Origin: Sphingomonas taxi
Lineage (GTDB): Bacteria; Pseudomonadota; Alphaproteobacteria; Sphingomonadales; Sphingomonadaceae
DNA: 64,000 bases
Direction of reading: 5' to 3'
Assembly: GCA_003243195.1 (NCBI GenBank)
Contig: QFQI01000008.1
Coordinates: forward strand, 62,001 to 126,000
The translations under genes and the position numbers were made by a program. This document shows positions 51,616 through 62,100 of this stretch, piece after piece. Positions within the stretch are counted from its first letter, which is position 1, and each line of letters starts with the position of its first letter. The notes below the pieces were generated by a model. That model saw nothing but the letters and a program-made list of their open reading frames with translations. It did no database searches and was not told the origin of the DNA.

Positions 51616-52608
51616 TCAGACCAGGCTGGCACGGGCATCCACGGTGCGGCGGCGACGCGCGGCATAGCCGATCGCGCCGAAACCCAGGATCATCATCATC
51701 CAGGTGCCGGGTTCCGGAACCGCGCCCGGCACCACGGTGCCGCCCACGCCCTTGAAGCCGAAGATGAAGGTCGAACGACCTGCCGTCGTGCCGAGCTTGT
51801 TGTCCGCGCTCTGGCCCAGCGAATAGACCTCGGCGCCAACCGTCGCCAGCGACGCCAGTGCCGCCGTCTCGCTCAGCGACGCGCCGTAGAACACGGTGAA
51901 CTTGCGCGACGCGCCGGCCGCGAGCGGATCGAACGAGAAATCGAACAGGGCACCATGGTCGGCGATGCCGGAGTCGATGAAGTTGCCCGTTGCGCCCGCC
52001 GCGATCGCGCTGCCGCGCGACGCCAGCGGATCGGCGGAGGCGAAACCATTGTCGCTGGTGTACAGCACGTTGGCGGCACCAACGGCGCCCTGGATCGTCG
52101 AATACTCGCTGAATGCCGTCGGTTCGATGTCCCAGTCCATGACGCGGCGATACAGGATGTTGCCGCTCGTCGTGCTGCTGCCGGTGTTGGTGATCGTCAC
52201 GTCGACCTGGTAGAGATCGGCGACCGCGCTCGGCGTATAGACGTGCGAAACCGACAGCGGCCCGCCGGTGAGGCGGACGTTAGATGTCGCGGTGCTGGCG
52301 GTGCTGCTGAAGCTGACCGAGGTCAGGCCGCCGATGCCCTGCGCATTGTTGGCGTAGCCGCTGATCGACGTGCCGGCGATCGCCGCGCCCCAGCCCTCGC
52401 ACTGGCAGCCGGCGCGCGTGCCATCGAAGCCGGTGCGCAGGTCGTACACGCCGTACAGGCCAGTGCTGTTCGTCGTGTTCAACTGGCCCAATTGCGCCAC
52501 GCCCAGACGAATGGTGCCATTGTCGATCACGGCCTGCGCGCCGGCGGCCGTCGGAAACGCGAGGGCTGCCGCTAACGCTGCGGCGGCCCAGGTCCTATAC
52601 TTGTTCAT
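51616..52608 (-). CDS. PEP-CTERM sorting-domain protein
   Basis: A 330-residue exported protein. A signal peptide (residues 1-25, cleaved near AGAQA) is followed by a Ser/Thr/Gly/Ala-rich beta-type body with few charged residues, then the sorting tail: VPEPGTW, a hydrophobic helix (MMMILGFGAIGY) and the basic end ARRRR. Such proteins are processed by exosortase and displayed or secreted with exopolysaccharide. The ATG at 52608 has a GGGGGT ribosome site. No exosortase gene is nearby. It lies in the opposite direction between cobS and cobT. Confidence 0.92.
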   Translation of the reverse strand: MNKYRTWAAAALAAALAFPTAAGAQAVIDNGTIRLGVAQLGQLNTTNSTGLYGVYDLRTGFDGTRAGCQCEGWGAAIAGTSISGYANNAQGIGGLTSVSFSSTASTATSNVRLTGGPLSVSHVYTPSAVADLYQVDVTITNTGSSTTSGNILYRRVMDWDIEPTAFSEYSTIQGAVGAANVLYTSDNGFASADPLASRGSAIAAGATGNFIDSGIADHGALFDFSFDPLAAGASRKFTVFYGASLSETAALASLATVGAEVYSLGQSADNKLGTTAGRSTFIFGFKGVGGTVVPGAVPEPGTWMMMILGFGAIGYAARRRRTVDARASLV

Positions 52609-52618
52609 TTTTACCCCC

Positions 52619-52638
52619 GTTTCGAAATTGTACGAAAC
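52619..52638 (-). promoter_or_regulatory. Inverted repeat before the PEP-CTERM gene
   Basis: GTTTCG and CGAAAC flank eight bases and lie just upstream of the ribosome site of the PEP-CTERM gene. A 12-base perfect palindrome (AGGAAATTTCCT) lies further up at 52745-52756. Either could be an operator or leader hairpin; no sigma-54 promoter of the type used by some PEP-CTERM genes was found. Confidence 0.3.
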
Positions 52639-52844
52639 CACCGCTTGCGACCGCGTGAGCGAGGGTGCGACGCATCTTGTTCCGACGTCGACTCCATTCC
52701 TCGCCTGCCGAACTCTACTGTGTCGGCCGCGTTAAGGAAATGGTAGGAAATTTCCTGTTTGCGCGGCTGCGCCGGGCGTTGCGCCGATTTGAGACAGGTG
52801 ACGGGACGGTTTCCCTGAGCGGCCATTCATCCTACATCCGGCGC

Positions 52845-54668
52845 ATGGCGCAGGACACACCGCTCGATCGCTTCAAGGCCGTGCTCGGCGGCGCCGCGCG
52901 CGCGCTGTCCGACCAGACGGAACTGGAGCTTGCCTATACCGCCGACGCGCCGGCGCAGTCCGGTACGCACCTGCGCGTGCCGATGCCGGCGCGCACGCTG
53001 CCGCCCGAGCAGGTGGCGGAGGCGCGCGGTTTCGCCGATTCGTTCGCGCTGCGGCTCCGGCATCACGACACCGCGCTGCACGCGCGCGGCGCGCCGGCGG
53101 AGGCGACCGCGCGGTCGGTCTATGACGCGATCGAACATGCGCGGGTCGAGGCGCTGGGCAGCCGTGGTTACCAGGGGATCGCCGACAATCTGGCCAGCGC
53201 GCTGGACGTACGGTTGCGCAGCGACCCGATCACGCGCGCGCGCAACCGCAGCGAGGTGCCGCTGTCCTCCGCGCTCGGGCTGCTGGTGCGCGAGGCGCTG
53301 ACCGGCACCGCGCCGCCGGCGGTCGCCGAACCGGGGCTGGCATTGGTGCGCGAGTGGATCGGCGAGAAGGTCGACCTGAACGCGCTCGCGCTCGCGCTGG
53401 ACGATCAGCGGGTGTTCCAGGGAATGACCCGCAAGTTGCTGGAACAGCTCGAACTGGTCGAAGGCGAGCAGGAGCCGCAGGACAGCGACGAAAGCGGCGA
53501 GGACGAGGAGAGCGAGGAAAGCCAGGACACCGACGAGTCCGACGAGGGCGAGGCGGAAGGCTCCGAGGGACAGTCCGAGGTCGAGGCGCGCGGCCAGCAG
53601 CATGACGACCAGTCGAGCGAGGGCGAAAGCGACGAGCAGGACGGCGACGACATCGACGATGCGGAGGGCGAGCCGGGCGACGAAGGCGAGGAGGGGATGC
53701 AGCCGGTGCGCCCGAACCGCCCGCCCGCCGACCTTTCCGCACAGTTCGATTACCGCATCTGGACCGAGGGTTTCGACGAGGTGGTCGCGGCCACCGACCT
53801 GTGCGATGCCGAGGAGCTGGCGCGGCTGCGCGGCTATCTCGACCAGCAGTTGGTGCACCTGCAATCCGCGGTGTCGAAGCTGGCCAACCGGCTGCAACGC
53901 CGGCTGATGGCGCAACAGTCGCGCTCGTGGGACTTCGACCAGGACGAGGGGCTGCTGGACGCCGCGCGGCTGGCGCGCGTGGTGGTCAACCCGACGCAGT
54001 CGCTCAGCTACAAGGTGGAACGCGACACCGAGTTCCGCGACACGGTGGTGACGCTGCTGATCGACAATTCCGGCTCGATGCGCGGGCGGCCGATCTCGAT
54101 CGCGGCGATCAGCGCCGACATCCTTGCCCGCACGCTGGAGCGCTGCGGCGTGAAGACCGAGATCCTGGGCTTCACGACGCGCGCGTGGAAGGGCGGGCAG
54201 AGCCGCGAGACATGGCTGTCGGCGGGGCGCCCGCCGCAGCCCGGCCGGCTGAACGACGTGCGCCACATCGTCTACAAGCGCGCCGACGAGCCGTGGCGGC
54301 GCGCGCGTGCGTCGCTGGGGCTGATGATGCGCGAGGGACTGCTGAAGGAGAATATCGACGGCGAGGCACTGCTGTGGGCGCATGGCCGGATGATGGCGCG
54401 GCCCGAGGAGCGCCGCATCCTGATGGTCATTTCCGACGGCGCTCCTGTGGACGATTCGACGCTCAGCGTGAACTCCGGCTCGTATCTGGAGCGGCACCTG
54501 CGGCAGGTGATCGCGTGGATCGAGAAACGCTCGCCGGTCGAACTGGTGGCGATCGGCATTGGTCACGACGTGACGCGCTATTACAGCCGTGCGGTGACGA
54601 TCATGGATGCCGAGCAACTGGGCGGCACGATCATCGAGCAGCTTGCGGCGCTGTTCGACGCGGAATGA
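52845..54668 (+). CDS. cobT: CobT-type cobaltochelatase subunit
   Basis: A 607-residue protein. The N-terminal part contains LRVPMPARTLPPEQVAEARG and a helical region; residues about 205-285 form a very acidic Asp/Glu/Ser/Gly linker; the C-terminal half is a von Willebrand factor A domain with the metal-ion-binding DNSGSM motif and VISDGAPVDDSTL. This order is that of CobT, the partner of CobS. The ATG at 52845 fits the family. The 236 bases before it serve cobT and the divergent PEP-CTERM gene. Confidence 0.93.
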   Translation: MAQDTPLDRFKAVLGGAARALSDQTELELAYTADAPAQSGTHLRVPMPARTLPPEQVAEARGFADSFALRLRHHDTALHARGAPAEATARSVYDAIEHARVEALGSRGYQGIADNLASALDVRLRSDPITRARNRSEVPLSSALGLLVREALTGTAPPAVAEPGLALVREWIGEKVDLNALALALDDQRVFQGMTRKLLEQLELVEGEQEPQDSDESGEDEESEESQDTDESDEGEAEGSEGQSEVEARGQQHDDQSSEGESDEQDGDDIDDAEGEPGDEGEEGMQPVRPNRPPADLSAQFDYRIWTEGFDEVVAATDLCDAEELARLRGYLDQQLVHLQSAVSKLANRLQRRLMAQQSRSWDFDQDEGLLDAARLARVVVNPTQSLSYKVERDTEFRDTVVTLLIDNSGSMRGRPISIAAISADILARTLERCGVKTEILGFTTRAWKGGQSRETWLSAGRPPQPGRLNDVRHIVYKRADEPWRRARASLGLMMREGLLKENIDGEALLWAHGRMMARPEERRILMVISDGAPVDDSTLSVNSGSYLERHLRQVIAWIEKRSPVELVAIGIGHDVTRYYSRAVTIMDAEQLGGTIIEQLAALFDAE

Positions 54669-54753
54669 GGCGCGGGCGGCCGGAGCGGCGTGGTGGACCG
54701 CGAGCCGCGATGGCCTGTGGCATCATCGCATGTCGTCGCCTCGACCCGGTGGC

Positions 54754-55020
54754 ATGATCGTCGCGCCGCCCGGCGGCTTCGTCGGTCCGGTTAAGCGATC
54801 GGTGACGATCGCGGGTCATGCCACCTCGATCAGCCTGGAGCCGCTGTTCTGGCAGGCGCTGGAGGAGGCGGCGCGTCGGCGCGCACTGCCGCTGTCCGCA
54901 CTGGTGGCGCAGATCGACGCGTTGCGCATCCGCGCGATGTCCCCGCCCAACCTGGCGAGTGCGCTACGATGCTGGATCATAGCGCAAAAATGCGACAATG
55001 ATGCGAACACCTCTCAATAG
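54754..55020 (+). CDS. Ribbon-helix-helix domain protein
   Basis: An 88-residue protein of the RHH_4 (DUF4415-like) group. The family segments VGPVKRSVTIAGHATSISLE, FWQALEEAARRRALPLSALV and ASALRCWIIAQ are clear and are expected to form a DNA-binding dimer. An in-frame ATG at 54730 is an alternative start; neither has a strong ribosome site. Its last 60 bases overlap the region upstream of the siderophore receptor, so a role in controlling that gene is conceivable but unproven. Confidence 0.75.
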   Translation: MIVAPPGGFVGPVKRSVTIAGHATSISLEPLFWQALEEAARRRALPLSALVAQIDALRIRAMSPPNLASALRCWIIAQKCDNDANTSQ

Positions 55021-55022
55021 CG

Positions 55023-55051
55023 TTGACACTGATAAGCGCTCGCAATAATGC
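55023..55051 (+). promoter_or_regulatory. Sigma-70-like promoter of the siderophore receptor
   Basis: A consensus TTGACA at 55023 is followed after 17 bases by TAATGC at 55046, 24 bases before the start codon. The spacer includes GATAAGCGCT, and GCGA-type direct repeats lie just upstream (54990-55012), a possible iron-regulator site, though it does not match a Fur or RirA consensus well enough to name. Confidence 0.6.
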
Positions 55052-55074
55052 CCCCGGCAACAAGGGGGAAACAT

Positions 55075-57537
55075 ATGTCATCGTCTTCCGCGTCGTTCCT
55101 GGCGCTGTCCTGCATCGGCTTCATCGCCACGGCCCCGGCTGCGGCGGCCGACACCCCGTCGCACGCCCCGGCCGGCGTTCAGGACGGGCGCACGCGCATC
55201 GAGCGTGACGACGTGGTCGTCACCGGCACCCGCGAGGACGCGCCCGATCATCTCGAAAGCCCGAAAGCGACCGCCGCGCTGCTGGATACGCCACAGACGG
55301 TGACGGTGATTTCGGACCAGGTGCTGCGCAAGCAGAACCTGCTGACGCTGCGCGACGCGTTGCAGACGATCCCGGGCATCACGTTCGGTGCGGGCGAGGG
55401 CGGCGGCGGTTACGGCGACTCGATCAACCTGCGCGGCTATTCCGCCAACAACGACATCACCGTCGATGGCATCCGCGACAGCGCGCAATACAGCCGCACC
55501 GATCCGTTCAACCTCCAGCAGATCGAAGTCTACAACGGCGCGAACTCGGTCTTCAACGGCGCCGGCTCGGTCGGCGGCACGATCAACCTGGTGACCAAGG
55601 AGCCGCGCCCGGAGGATCTGACGATCCTGCAGGGCGGGGTGGGCACCGACAGCTACTGGCGCGGGGCGGTGGATGCCAACAAGCGCGTGAGCGATCTGGT
55701 GGCGGTGCGGCTGAACGCGGCCTATCACCACAATGACGTGCCGGGCCGCGACGTCGAGAAGTTCGAGCGCTGGGGCGTCGCGCCGGCGGTGACGATCGGC
55801 GTGGACGGACCGACCAGCCTGACGCTGGCCTATGTCCATCAGGAGGATCGCAATACGCCGGTGTACGGCGTGCCCTATTACAAGAGCGCGCTGTACGATG
55901 GCGAGCTGCCCGGCGTCGACCGCAGCGACTATTTCGGGATCGAGAACCTCGATCGGCAGGACACGACGGTGGACCGCTTCACCGCGACGCTTCGCCATCA
56001 GGTCGACGATCATCTCTCGGTGCGCAACCTGACCCGCTGGCAGCGCGTCGGGCAGGATAGCGTGACCAGCGCGCCGCAGGGCGTGTTCTGCCTCGCCGCG
56101 AGCGGCCGCACTCCGGCCGGGACCGCTTGTACCGCGTCGCTGACCAACGTCGTCGACGGTGCGGGCGTGTTCCACACCACGGCCAATCCGCTGAACATCA
56201 CCGTCGCGCCCGGCTTCTTCCTGCCCAACGGTCCGCGCGGGCTGGAGCGGACGCAGGAGAACCAGTTGCTCGCCAATCAGGTCGACATCCGCCTGAACCA
56301 CGGCGAGAAGGGCGGAGTGCGCAACACCGCCAACATCGGCATGTCGGCGCAGGTCGAGGATTATGCGATCACCACCGCCTCGCTGCTGCGCAACGCGGCC
56401 GGGCAGGCGCTGGTGTCGCCGCAGATCAGCATTGCCGACCCGGACACCGTCTGGACCGGGCCGGTCAACCGCACGATCACCGCGCAGTCGCGCTCGGACA
56501 CGACCAACGTCGCGGTCTATGCCTTCGACACGCTGGAACTGGGCCGCTACGTCGAGCTGAACGGCGGCGTGCGCTGGGAACAGCAGACCGCGCATTTCCG
56601 CAACCTGCCGCTGCGCATCGTGCCGCCGGGCACGACCGCGCTGACCGCCGCGCAGACCACGCCGCAGACCAGTCGCGAACGGCTGTTCTCCTACCGCGTC
56701 GGCGCCGTGTTCCACCCGGTGCAGGACGTCAGCGTCTACGGCAGCTTCGCCAATGCGCGCACGCCCTCGTCCGCGACGGTGCGGCTGGGCTGCGGCGCGC
56801 TGACCTCGGCGGTGGTTGCCGGGCAGACGGTGACGTACGACCCGTGCCAGGTCGCGCCGGAAACCGCCCGCAACTACGAAGCGGGGGTGAAGGCCGGGCT
56901 GTTCGGGCGCCGGCTGGAATTGACCGCGGCGGTGTTCCGCAACGAGCGCACCAACTTCCGCGTCGCGTCCAACGATCCCGCGCTGCCCACCGCAACGCAG
57001 GTGCTCGACGGGCGCGCGCGGGTCGACGGGATCGCGGTGGGCGCGTCGGGGCAGATCACCCGCAACTGGACGATCTTCGCCAATTACACCTATCTCGACG
57101 GCAAGATCCTCCAGTCGATCTCGGACCGCTGCATCGCCAATCCGGGGAATGGCACCGCGACCAACAATCCGTGCGGCAATTCCGCCGGCGTCCGCGATCC
57201 ACAGGCCGGCACCTATTTCGTGCAGACGCCGGAGCATTCGGGCAGCCTGTTCACCACCTACAAGCTGCCGTTCGGGCTGGAGATCGGCTACGGCCTGACC
57301 TATCAGGGCGATTTCGCGCTGAACGCCGCCAGCCTGCTTTCGCCGACGCAATATCGTTCGGACGATTACCTGATCCACCGCGCCTATGTGGCGTACAGCT
57401 TCGCCGGCGGGCTGACCGCGCAGGTCAACGTGCAGAACTTCACCGACGAGAAGTATTTCACCGGCATCCGCAACAATGGCTGGGCGACGCCGGGCGATGG
57501 CCGGCAGGCGACGCTGAGCCTGTTCTACAGCTTCTGA
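55075..57537 (+). CDS. TonB-dependent siderophore receptor (Fiu-like)
   Basis: An 820-residue outer-membrane receptor. After a signal peptide (cleavage near AAAADT) come a TonB-box-like DDVVVTGTRE segment, a plug domain (DTPQTVTVISDQVLRKQN, LRGYSANNDITVDGIRD, IEVYNGANSVFNGAGSVGG) and a beta barrel ending in LFYSF with the terminal aromatic residue. The plug type is that of catecholate or monomeric siderophore receptors such as Fiu. GGGGGAA precedes the ATG at 55075. It is followed by a PiuC-type gene 20 bases later, as in many Fiu/PiuA loci, so uptake of ferric siderophores is the likely role. Confidence 0.93.
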   Translation: MSSSSASFLALSCIGFIATAPAAAADTPSHAPAGVQDGRTRIERDDVVVTGTREDAPDHLESPKATAALLDTPQTVTVISDQVLRKQNLLTLRDALQTIPGITFGAGEGGGGYGDSINLRGYSANNDITVDGIRDSAQYSRTDPFNLQQIEVYNGANSVFNGAGSVGGTINLVTKEPRPEDLTILQGGVGTDSYWRGAVDANKRVSDLVAVRLNAAYHHNDVPGRDVEKFERWGVAPAVTIGVDGPTSLTLAYVHQEDRNTPVYGVPYYKSALYDGELPGVDRSDYFGIENLDRQDTTVDRFTATLRHQVDDHLSVRNLTRWQRVGQDSVTSAPQGVFCLAASGRTPAGTACTASLTNVVDGAGVFHTTANPLNITVAPGFFLPNGPRGLERTQENQLLANQVDIRLNHGEKGGVRNTANIGMSAQVEDYAITTASLLRNAAGQALVSPQISIADPDTVWTGPVNRTITAQSRSDTTNVAVYAFDTLELGRYVELNGGVRWEQQTAHFRNLPLRIVPPGTTALTAAQTTPQTSRERLFSYRVGAVFHPVQDVSVYGSFANARTPSSATVRLGCGALTSAVVAGQTVTYDPCQVAPETARNYEAGVKAGLFGRRLELTAAVFRNERTNFRVASNDPALPTATQVLDGRARVDGIAVGASGQITRNWTIFANYTYLDGKILQSISDRCIANPGNGTATNNPCGNSAGVRDPQAGTYFVQTPEHSGSLFTTYKLPFGLEIGYGLTYQGDFALNAASLLSPTQYRSDDYLIHRAYVAYSFAGGLTAQVNVQNFTDEKYFTGIRNNGWATPGDGRQATLSLFYSF

Positions 57538-57556
57538 CCGGGCTACACCGCGCGCC

Positions 57557-58240
57557 ATGCTGATCGCCATCCCCGATGTGCTGGATGCCGCCGGCGTGGC
57601 GCGGGTGCGCGGGCTGATCGACGCCGCCGAGTGGGTCGACGGCAACGTCACGTCGGGGCCGCAGGCGGCGCTCGCCAAGCGCAACCGGCAGTTGCCGGAG
57701 GATGGCGCGGCCGCGCGCGAGGCGGGCGGGCTGATCCTCGACGCGCTGGGACGAACGCCGTTGTTCGTCGCCGCCGCGCTGCCCGCCAGGGTCTTCCCGC
57801 CGCTGTTCAACCGCTACGAGGGCGGGCAGGACTTCGGGCTGCACGTCGACAATGCGATCCGGATGAAGCGCGGGAGCGACTTCCGGATCAGGAGCGACCT
57901 GTCGGCGACGCTGTTCCTGGAGGATCCCGCCGCCTATGATGGCGGCGAGCTGCTGATCGAGGAGCAGTTCGGCACGCAATCGGTGAAGCTGCCGTCCGGG
58001 CATATGGTGCTGTACCCCGCCTCCAGCCTGCACCGCGTCGCGCCGGTCACGCGCGGCGTGCGGCTGGCGAGCTTCTTCTGGATCCAGTCGATGGTGCGCG
58101 ACGATGGCGCGCGCCGCATCCTGTTCGAACTCGATCAGGGCGTGCAGGCGGTGGCGGCGGCGCAGGGATCGGGGTCGGCGGCGACGGTGCAACTGACCGG
58201 CGTGTACCACAATCTGCTGCGCCGCTGGGCGGAGGTGTAG
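57557..58240 (+). CDS. PiuC/YbiX-type Fe(II)/2-oxoglutarate dioxygenase
   Basis: A 227-residue PKHD-type hydroxylase. The iron ligands are the HVD pair in FGLHVDNAI and the later histidine in SSLHRVAPV; the 2-oxoglutarate-binding arginine follows in RGVRLAS. The family is regularly encoded beside Fiu- or PiuA-type siderophore receptors, as here, and shares their iron regulation. Its own substrate is unknown. It ends four bases from a converging FkbM gene. Confidence 0.92.
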   Translation: MLIAIPDVLDAAGVARVRGLIDAAEWVDGNVTSGPQAALAKRNRQLPEDGAAAREAGGLILDALGRTPLFVAAALPARVFPPLFNRYEGGQDFGLHVDNAIRMKRGSDFRIRSDLSATLFLEDPAAYDGGELLIEEQFGTQSVKLPSGHMVLYPASSLHRVAPVTRGVRLASFFWIQSMVRDDGARRILFELDQGVQAVAAAQGSGSAATVQLTGVYHNLLRRWAEV

Positions 58241-58244
58241 CGGT

Positions 58245-58946
58245 TCACCCCTTGCGGCGGAACAGGCAGTCGAACTCCATCGCGCAGGCCGGATCGTCGT
58301 TCATGGTGTTGACCGCGCGGAACTGCGCCGGTGTGAAGCCCAGCGCGTCGAGGTGAGCGATCGCCTCGCTGAAGCCCCAGATGTTCTCGTAGAGCTTCTC
58401 CGACGGCAGTTCGAGCAGCAGCGCCGAGGTGCGCTTCAGCGTTTCGCCCGCGCCGTCCAGCACCGCGCGCTCATGCCCCTGCGTGTCGATCTTCAGCAGG
58501 ATCGACGTCGCGTCGTTCCCCGCCAGCGCCAGGTCGAGCGTGGTGACGGGCACCGTCTCCACACCGCGCAGCGCGGGATCGACACCCAGGCGCTGCGCAC
58601 TGCCCGCGTCGATCGAATGCATCGAATTGAGCGTGTCGAATTCGTAGAGGTTGATGTGCGCCTCGCCCGGCTCCGCGCCCAGCGCCGTGCGCGTCACGGT
58701 CCATGACGGATCGCGCGCTGCCTTTTTCTCCAGCGCGGCGAAGACCTTGCTGACCGGCTCGAACGAATGCAGCGGCCCCTTGTAGCCGCGCTCGCGTATC
58801 TCGCCGACGAACTGGCCGAGATTGGCGCCGACGTCGACGACCAGGTCGATGTGCCGAGTACGCAGGAAATGGTGCAATGTCGCCTTGCGAGCCGTCTCGA
58901 TCCCGGCGCGGTTCAACAGACTCCTGACCCACGGTGCCAGACCCAT
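58245..58946 (-). CDS. FkbM-family methyltransferase
   Basis: A 233-residue SAM-dependent methyltransferase. The SAM-binding VVDVGANLGQFV motif, the SFEPVSKVFAAL segment, SMHSIDAGSA and the LLKIDTQGHE motif are typical of FkbM enzymes, which methylate hydroxyls of polyketides or surface sugars. No glycan operon is nearby, so no substrate is assigned. The ATG at 58946 fits; the gene lies between converging piuC and the large glutamate dehydrogenase gene in its own direction. Confidence 0.88.
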   Translation of the reverse strand: MGLAPWVRSLLNRAGIETARKATLHHFLRTRHIDLVVDVGANLGQFVGEIRERGYKGPLHSFEPVSKVFAALEKKAARDPSWTVTRTALGAEPGEAHINLYEFDTLNSMHSIDAGSAQRLGVDPALRGVETVPVTTLDLALAGNDATSILLKIDTQGHERAVLDGAGETLKRTSALLLELPSEKLYENIWGFSEAIAHLDALGFTPAQFRAVNTMNDDPACAMEFDCLFRRKG

Positions 58947-59111
58947 TTTTTTCTCCCGGAAGATCGTCGGAGCGCGCGAGATAACAGGGCGGTGTGTCGG
59001 CGGACAGGGTATTTTCCTGCCGACGCATATTGGCCGTACTGTTCTGTGTCACCTTGGCGGCCCGTATGTCGCAGGTGCGAACTGGCGCACGCGGGTATGC
59101 GCAGGCCGAGC

Positions 59112-59139
59112 GCCGGCGTGCGGACGTCGGCACGCCGGC
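59112..59139. terminator. Perfect hairpin after the glutamate dehydrogenase gene
   Basis: GCCGGCGTGC and GCACGCCGGC form a perfect 10-bp stem with an eight-base loop, about 30 bases past the gdh stop. There is no U-run, so termination would rest on the hairpin or Rho. The rest of the 221-base gap up to the FkbM gene shows no gene. Confidence 0.5.
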
Positions 59140-59167
59140 CTCCGGTATAAGGTGTCGCCGACCCCCT

Positions 59168-62100
59168 TTACCGGCCCAGCAGCACGCGCGCCTGGCTGGC
59201 GATCTGCGCCAGCATCGCGGCGTTGGGCGCCTGCGCGTTGCGGGCGCGGTCGATCACCGCGCGGAATTGCCCGACGCGCGTCGCGTTGCGCGCCAGCCAG
59301 TCGTCAACCAGCGCTTCGGGATCGCCGCCCCCGCCGCGGGCGAGGAAGTCCAGCCGAAGCTGCTGGAAGTCGCGCGCCAGCCCCGCGATCAGCAGCCGCT
59401 CCCACGGATCGCTGGGCGTGATGCGCGTCGCGGTGCCCTGCGCCCAGTCCAGTCCCAGTCCCTCGCCCAGCCGGGTGAAGGCGCGCGCGAGCCGCATCTC
59501 CTCGACGCCGGCGCGCTCGCCAAGGTCGGCGAGACCGACCGCGCCGTCCATGTCGAAAAGGCGCACCACCTTGATCGCCAGATCATGCGGCGCGCCGGCC
59601 TGTTCCAGCAGGTCGGCGATCTGCCGCGAATGCGCGCGCGCGGCGTCCAGCAGCAGGTCGGCGGTCACCGCCTCCAGCCGCGCGATCCCGCCCGACAACC
59701 GCTCCAGCGCGGCCGAGGGCATGGTGCCCGGCGCGGTGGCGCGCAGCAGGTCGGCGACCTGAGAACGCACCGCCACCGCCACTTCGTCGAACAGCGCGAG
59801 ACGCCCGCTCTCCGGCATCGCCGTGCTTTCGATCTCCTGCCACAGCGCCGCCAGCCCGAACTGCCGCTCCGCGACCACGAACATCGCGGCGATATCGGCC
59901 AGTGTCGCGCCCTCCTCCTCCGCCAGCTCGAAGGGGTGGAGGATGCCGATGCGGTTGACGATGCGATTGGCCAGCTTGGTCGCGACGATCTGCCCGCGCA
60001 GCCGGTGCGCGTCGATCGCGTCGGCGAAGCGCGCCTGCATCGCGCCGGGGAAGGCGGCGTGCAGGTCGGGGAGCAGCGCGGGATCGTCGCCCAGCGGCGA
60101 ATGTTCGATCGCGTCCTGAAGCGCGAGCTTCGCAGTGGCCAGCAGCACCGCCAGTTCGGGCCGGGTCAGCCCGCGTCCCTCGCCAGTGCGGCGCAGCAGG
60201 TCGACGTTGCCGGCCAGCCCCTCCACCCGCCGGTCGAGCCGTCCGGCTTCCTCGAACACCTCGATCAGCCGCACATAGCTGGGCAGCGCCTGCGCACCGC
60301 CACCCTCGGCGATCGACAGGCCGAGCGTCTGGAGGCGATTGTCCTCCAGCACGAGATGCGCGACGTCGTCGGTCATGCTGCCGAGCAGGGCGTTGCGATC
60401 CTCGAAGCCGAGGCGACCCTCGATCATCTCGCGATTGAGCGCGATCTTGATGTTGACCTCGTTGTCCGAACAGTCGACGCCGGCCGAATTGTCGATGAAG
60501 TCGGTGTTGATCCGCCCCCCGCGCGCCGCAAACGCGATGCGCCCTGCCTGCGTCACGCCCAGGTTCGCGCCCTCGCCGATCGCGATCGCGCGCAATTCCT
60601 CGGCATCGACGCGGAGGCGATCGTTGGCGGGATCGCCGACGGTGGCGTTGTTCTCGGCCGCCGCCTTCACATAGGTGCCGATGCCGCCGAACCAGATGAG
60701 GTCGGCGGGACTCTTCAGGATCGCGGAGATCAGCGCCGCCGGCTCCAGCCGCCCGGCGGCGATGCCCAGCGCCGCCTGCACCTGCGGCGAGAGCGGGATC
60801 GACTTCATGTCGCGCGCGAACACGCCGCCGCCCGCGGAGATCAGCGCGCTGTCGTAATCGGCCCAGCTCGATCGCGGCAGCGCGAACAGGCGCGCGCGCT
60901 CCGCCCAGCTCGCCGCCGGGTCGGGATCGGGGTCGAGGAAGATGTGGCGGTGATCGAAGGCGGCGACCAGCTTCACCGCCTTCGACAGCAGCAGCCCGTT
61001 GCCGAATACGTCGCCCGACATGTCGCCGCACCCGACGATGCGGATCGGCTCGCTCTGCACGTCCAGCCCGCGCTCGGCGAAATGGCGCTGGACCGATACC
61101 CACGCGCCCTTCGCGGTGATGCCCATCGCCTTGTGGTCGTACCCCTGCGAGCCGCCGCTGGCGAACGCGTCGCCCAGCCAAAAGTCGCGGTCGAGTGCGA
61201 TCTGGTTGGCGACGTCGCTGAACGTCGCGGTGCCCTTGTCGGCGGCGACGACGAAATACGGATCCTCGCCGTCCAGGACGGTGACGCCGGCCGGATGGAC
61301 CACCGCACCGCCGACGATATTGTCGGTGATCGACAGCAGCGTGCGGATGAAGATGCGATACGCCTCCGTCCCCTCGGCCAGCCACGCGTCGCGGTTGGCG
61401 GGGGAGGGGAGCTGCTTGGCGTAGAAGCCGCCCTTCGCGCCGGTCGGCACGATCACCGCGTTCTTGACGCGCTGCGCCTTCATCAGCCCGAGGATTTCGG
61501 TGCGGAAATCGTCGCGGCGGTCAGACCAGCGCAGGCCACCGCGCGCGACCGGGCCGGCGCGCAGGTGGATGCCCTCGACGCGCGGCGAATAGACCCACAC
61601 CTCGCGCCACGGCAGCGGGGCGGGGAGGCCGGGGATCTTCGCGCTGTCGAGCTTGAAGGCGAGCGCTTCCTTTGCCGCGTCGGTGAAGGCGTTGGTGCGC
61701 AGCGTCGCGTCGATCACCGCGCGGAACGCGCGCAGGATGCGATCGTCGTCGATGCCGGTGACGGCCTCCAGCCCGGCGTCGATCACCGCCTGCGCCGCAT
61801 CGGCGTCGGTGTCCGAAGCCGGATCGTGGATCGCCGCGAAGCGGTCGACCAGCGCGTGCGTCACGTCGCGCACGCGGGTCAGCGTGTCGACGACATTGGC
61901 CGGGCCATAGCTCATCCCCGCCTGCCGCAGGTAACGATACCAGGCGCGGAACAGCACCACCGCCGATGGCGACAGCCCCGCCTCCAGCATCAGCCGGTTG
62001 AAGCCGTCATCCTCGGCGCGGCCTTCCAGCACCTGCGCCAGCGCCTCCTGCAACGTGTCGGCGGCGGCGAGCACCGCCGGGATGTCGGCTTTGGTCTCCA

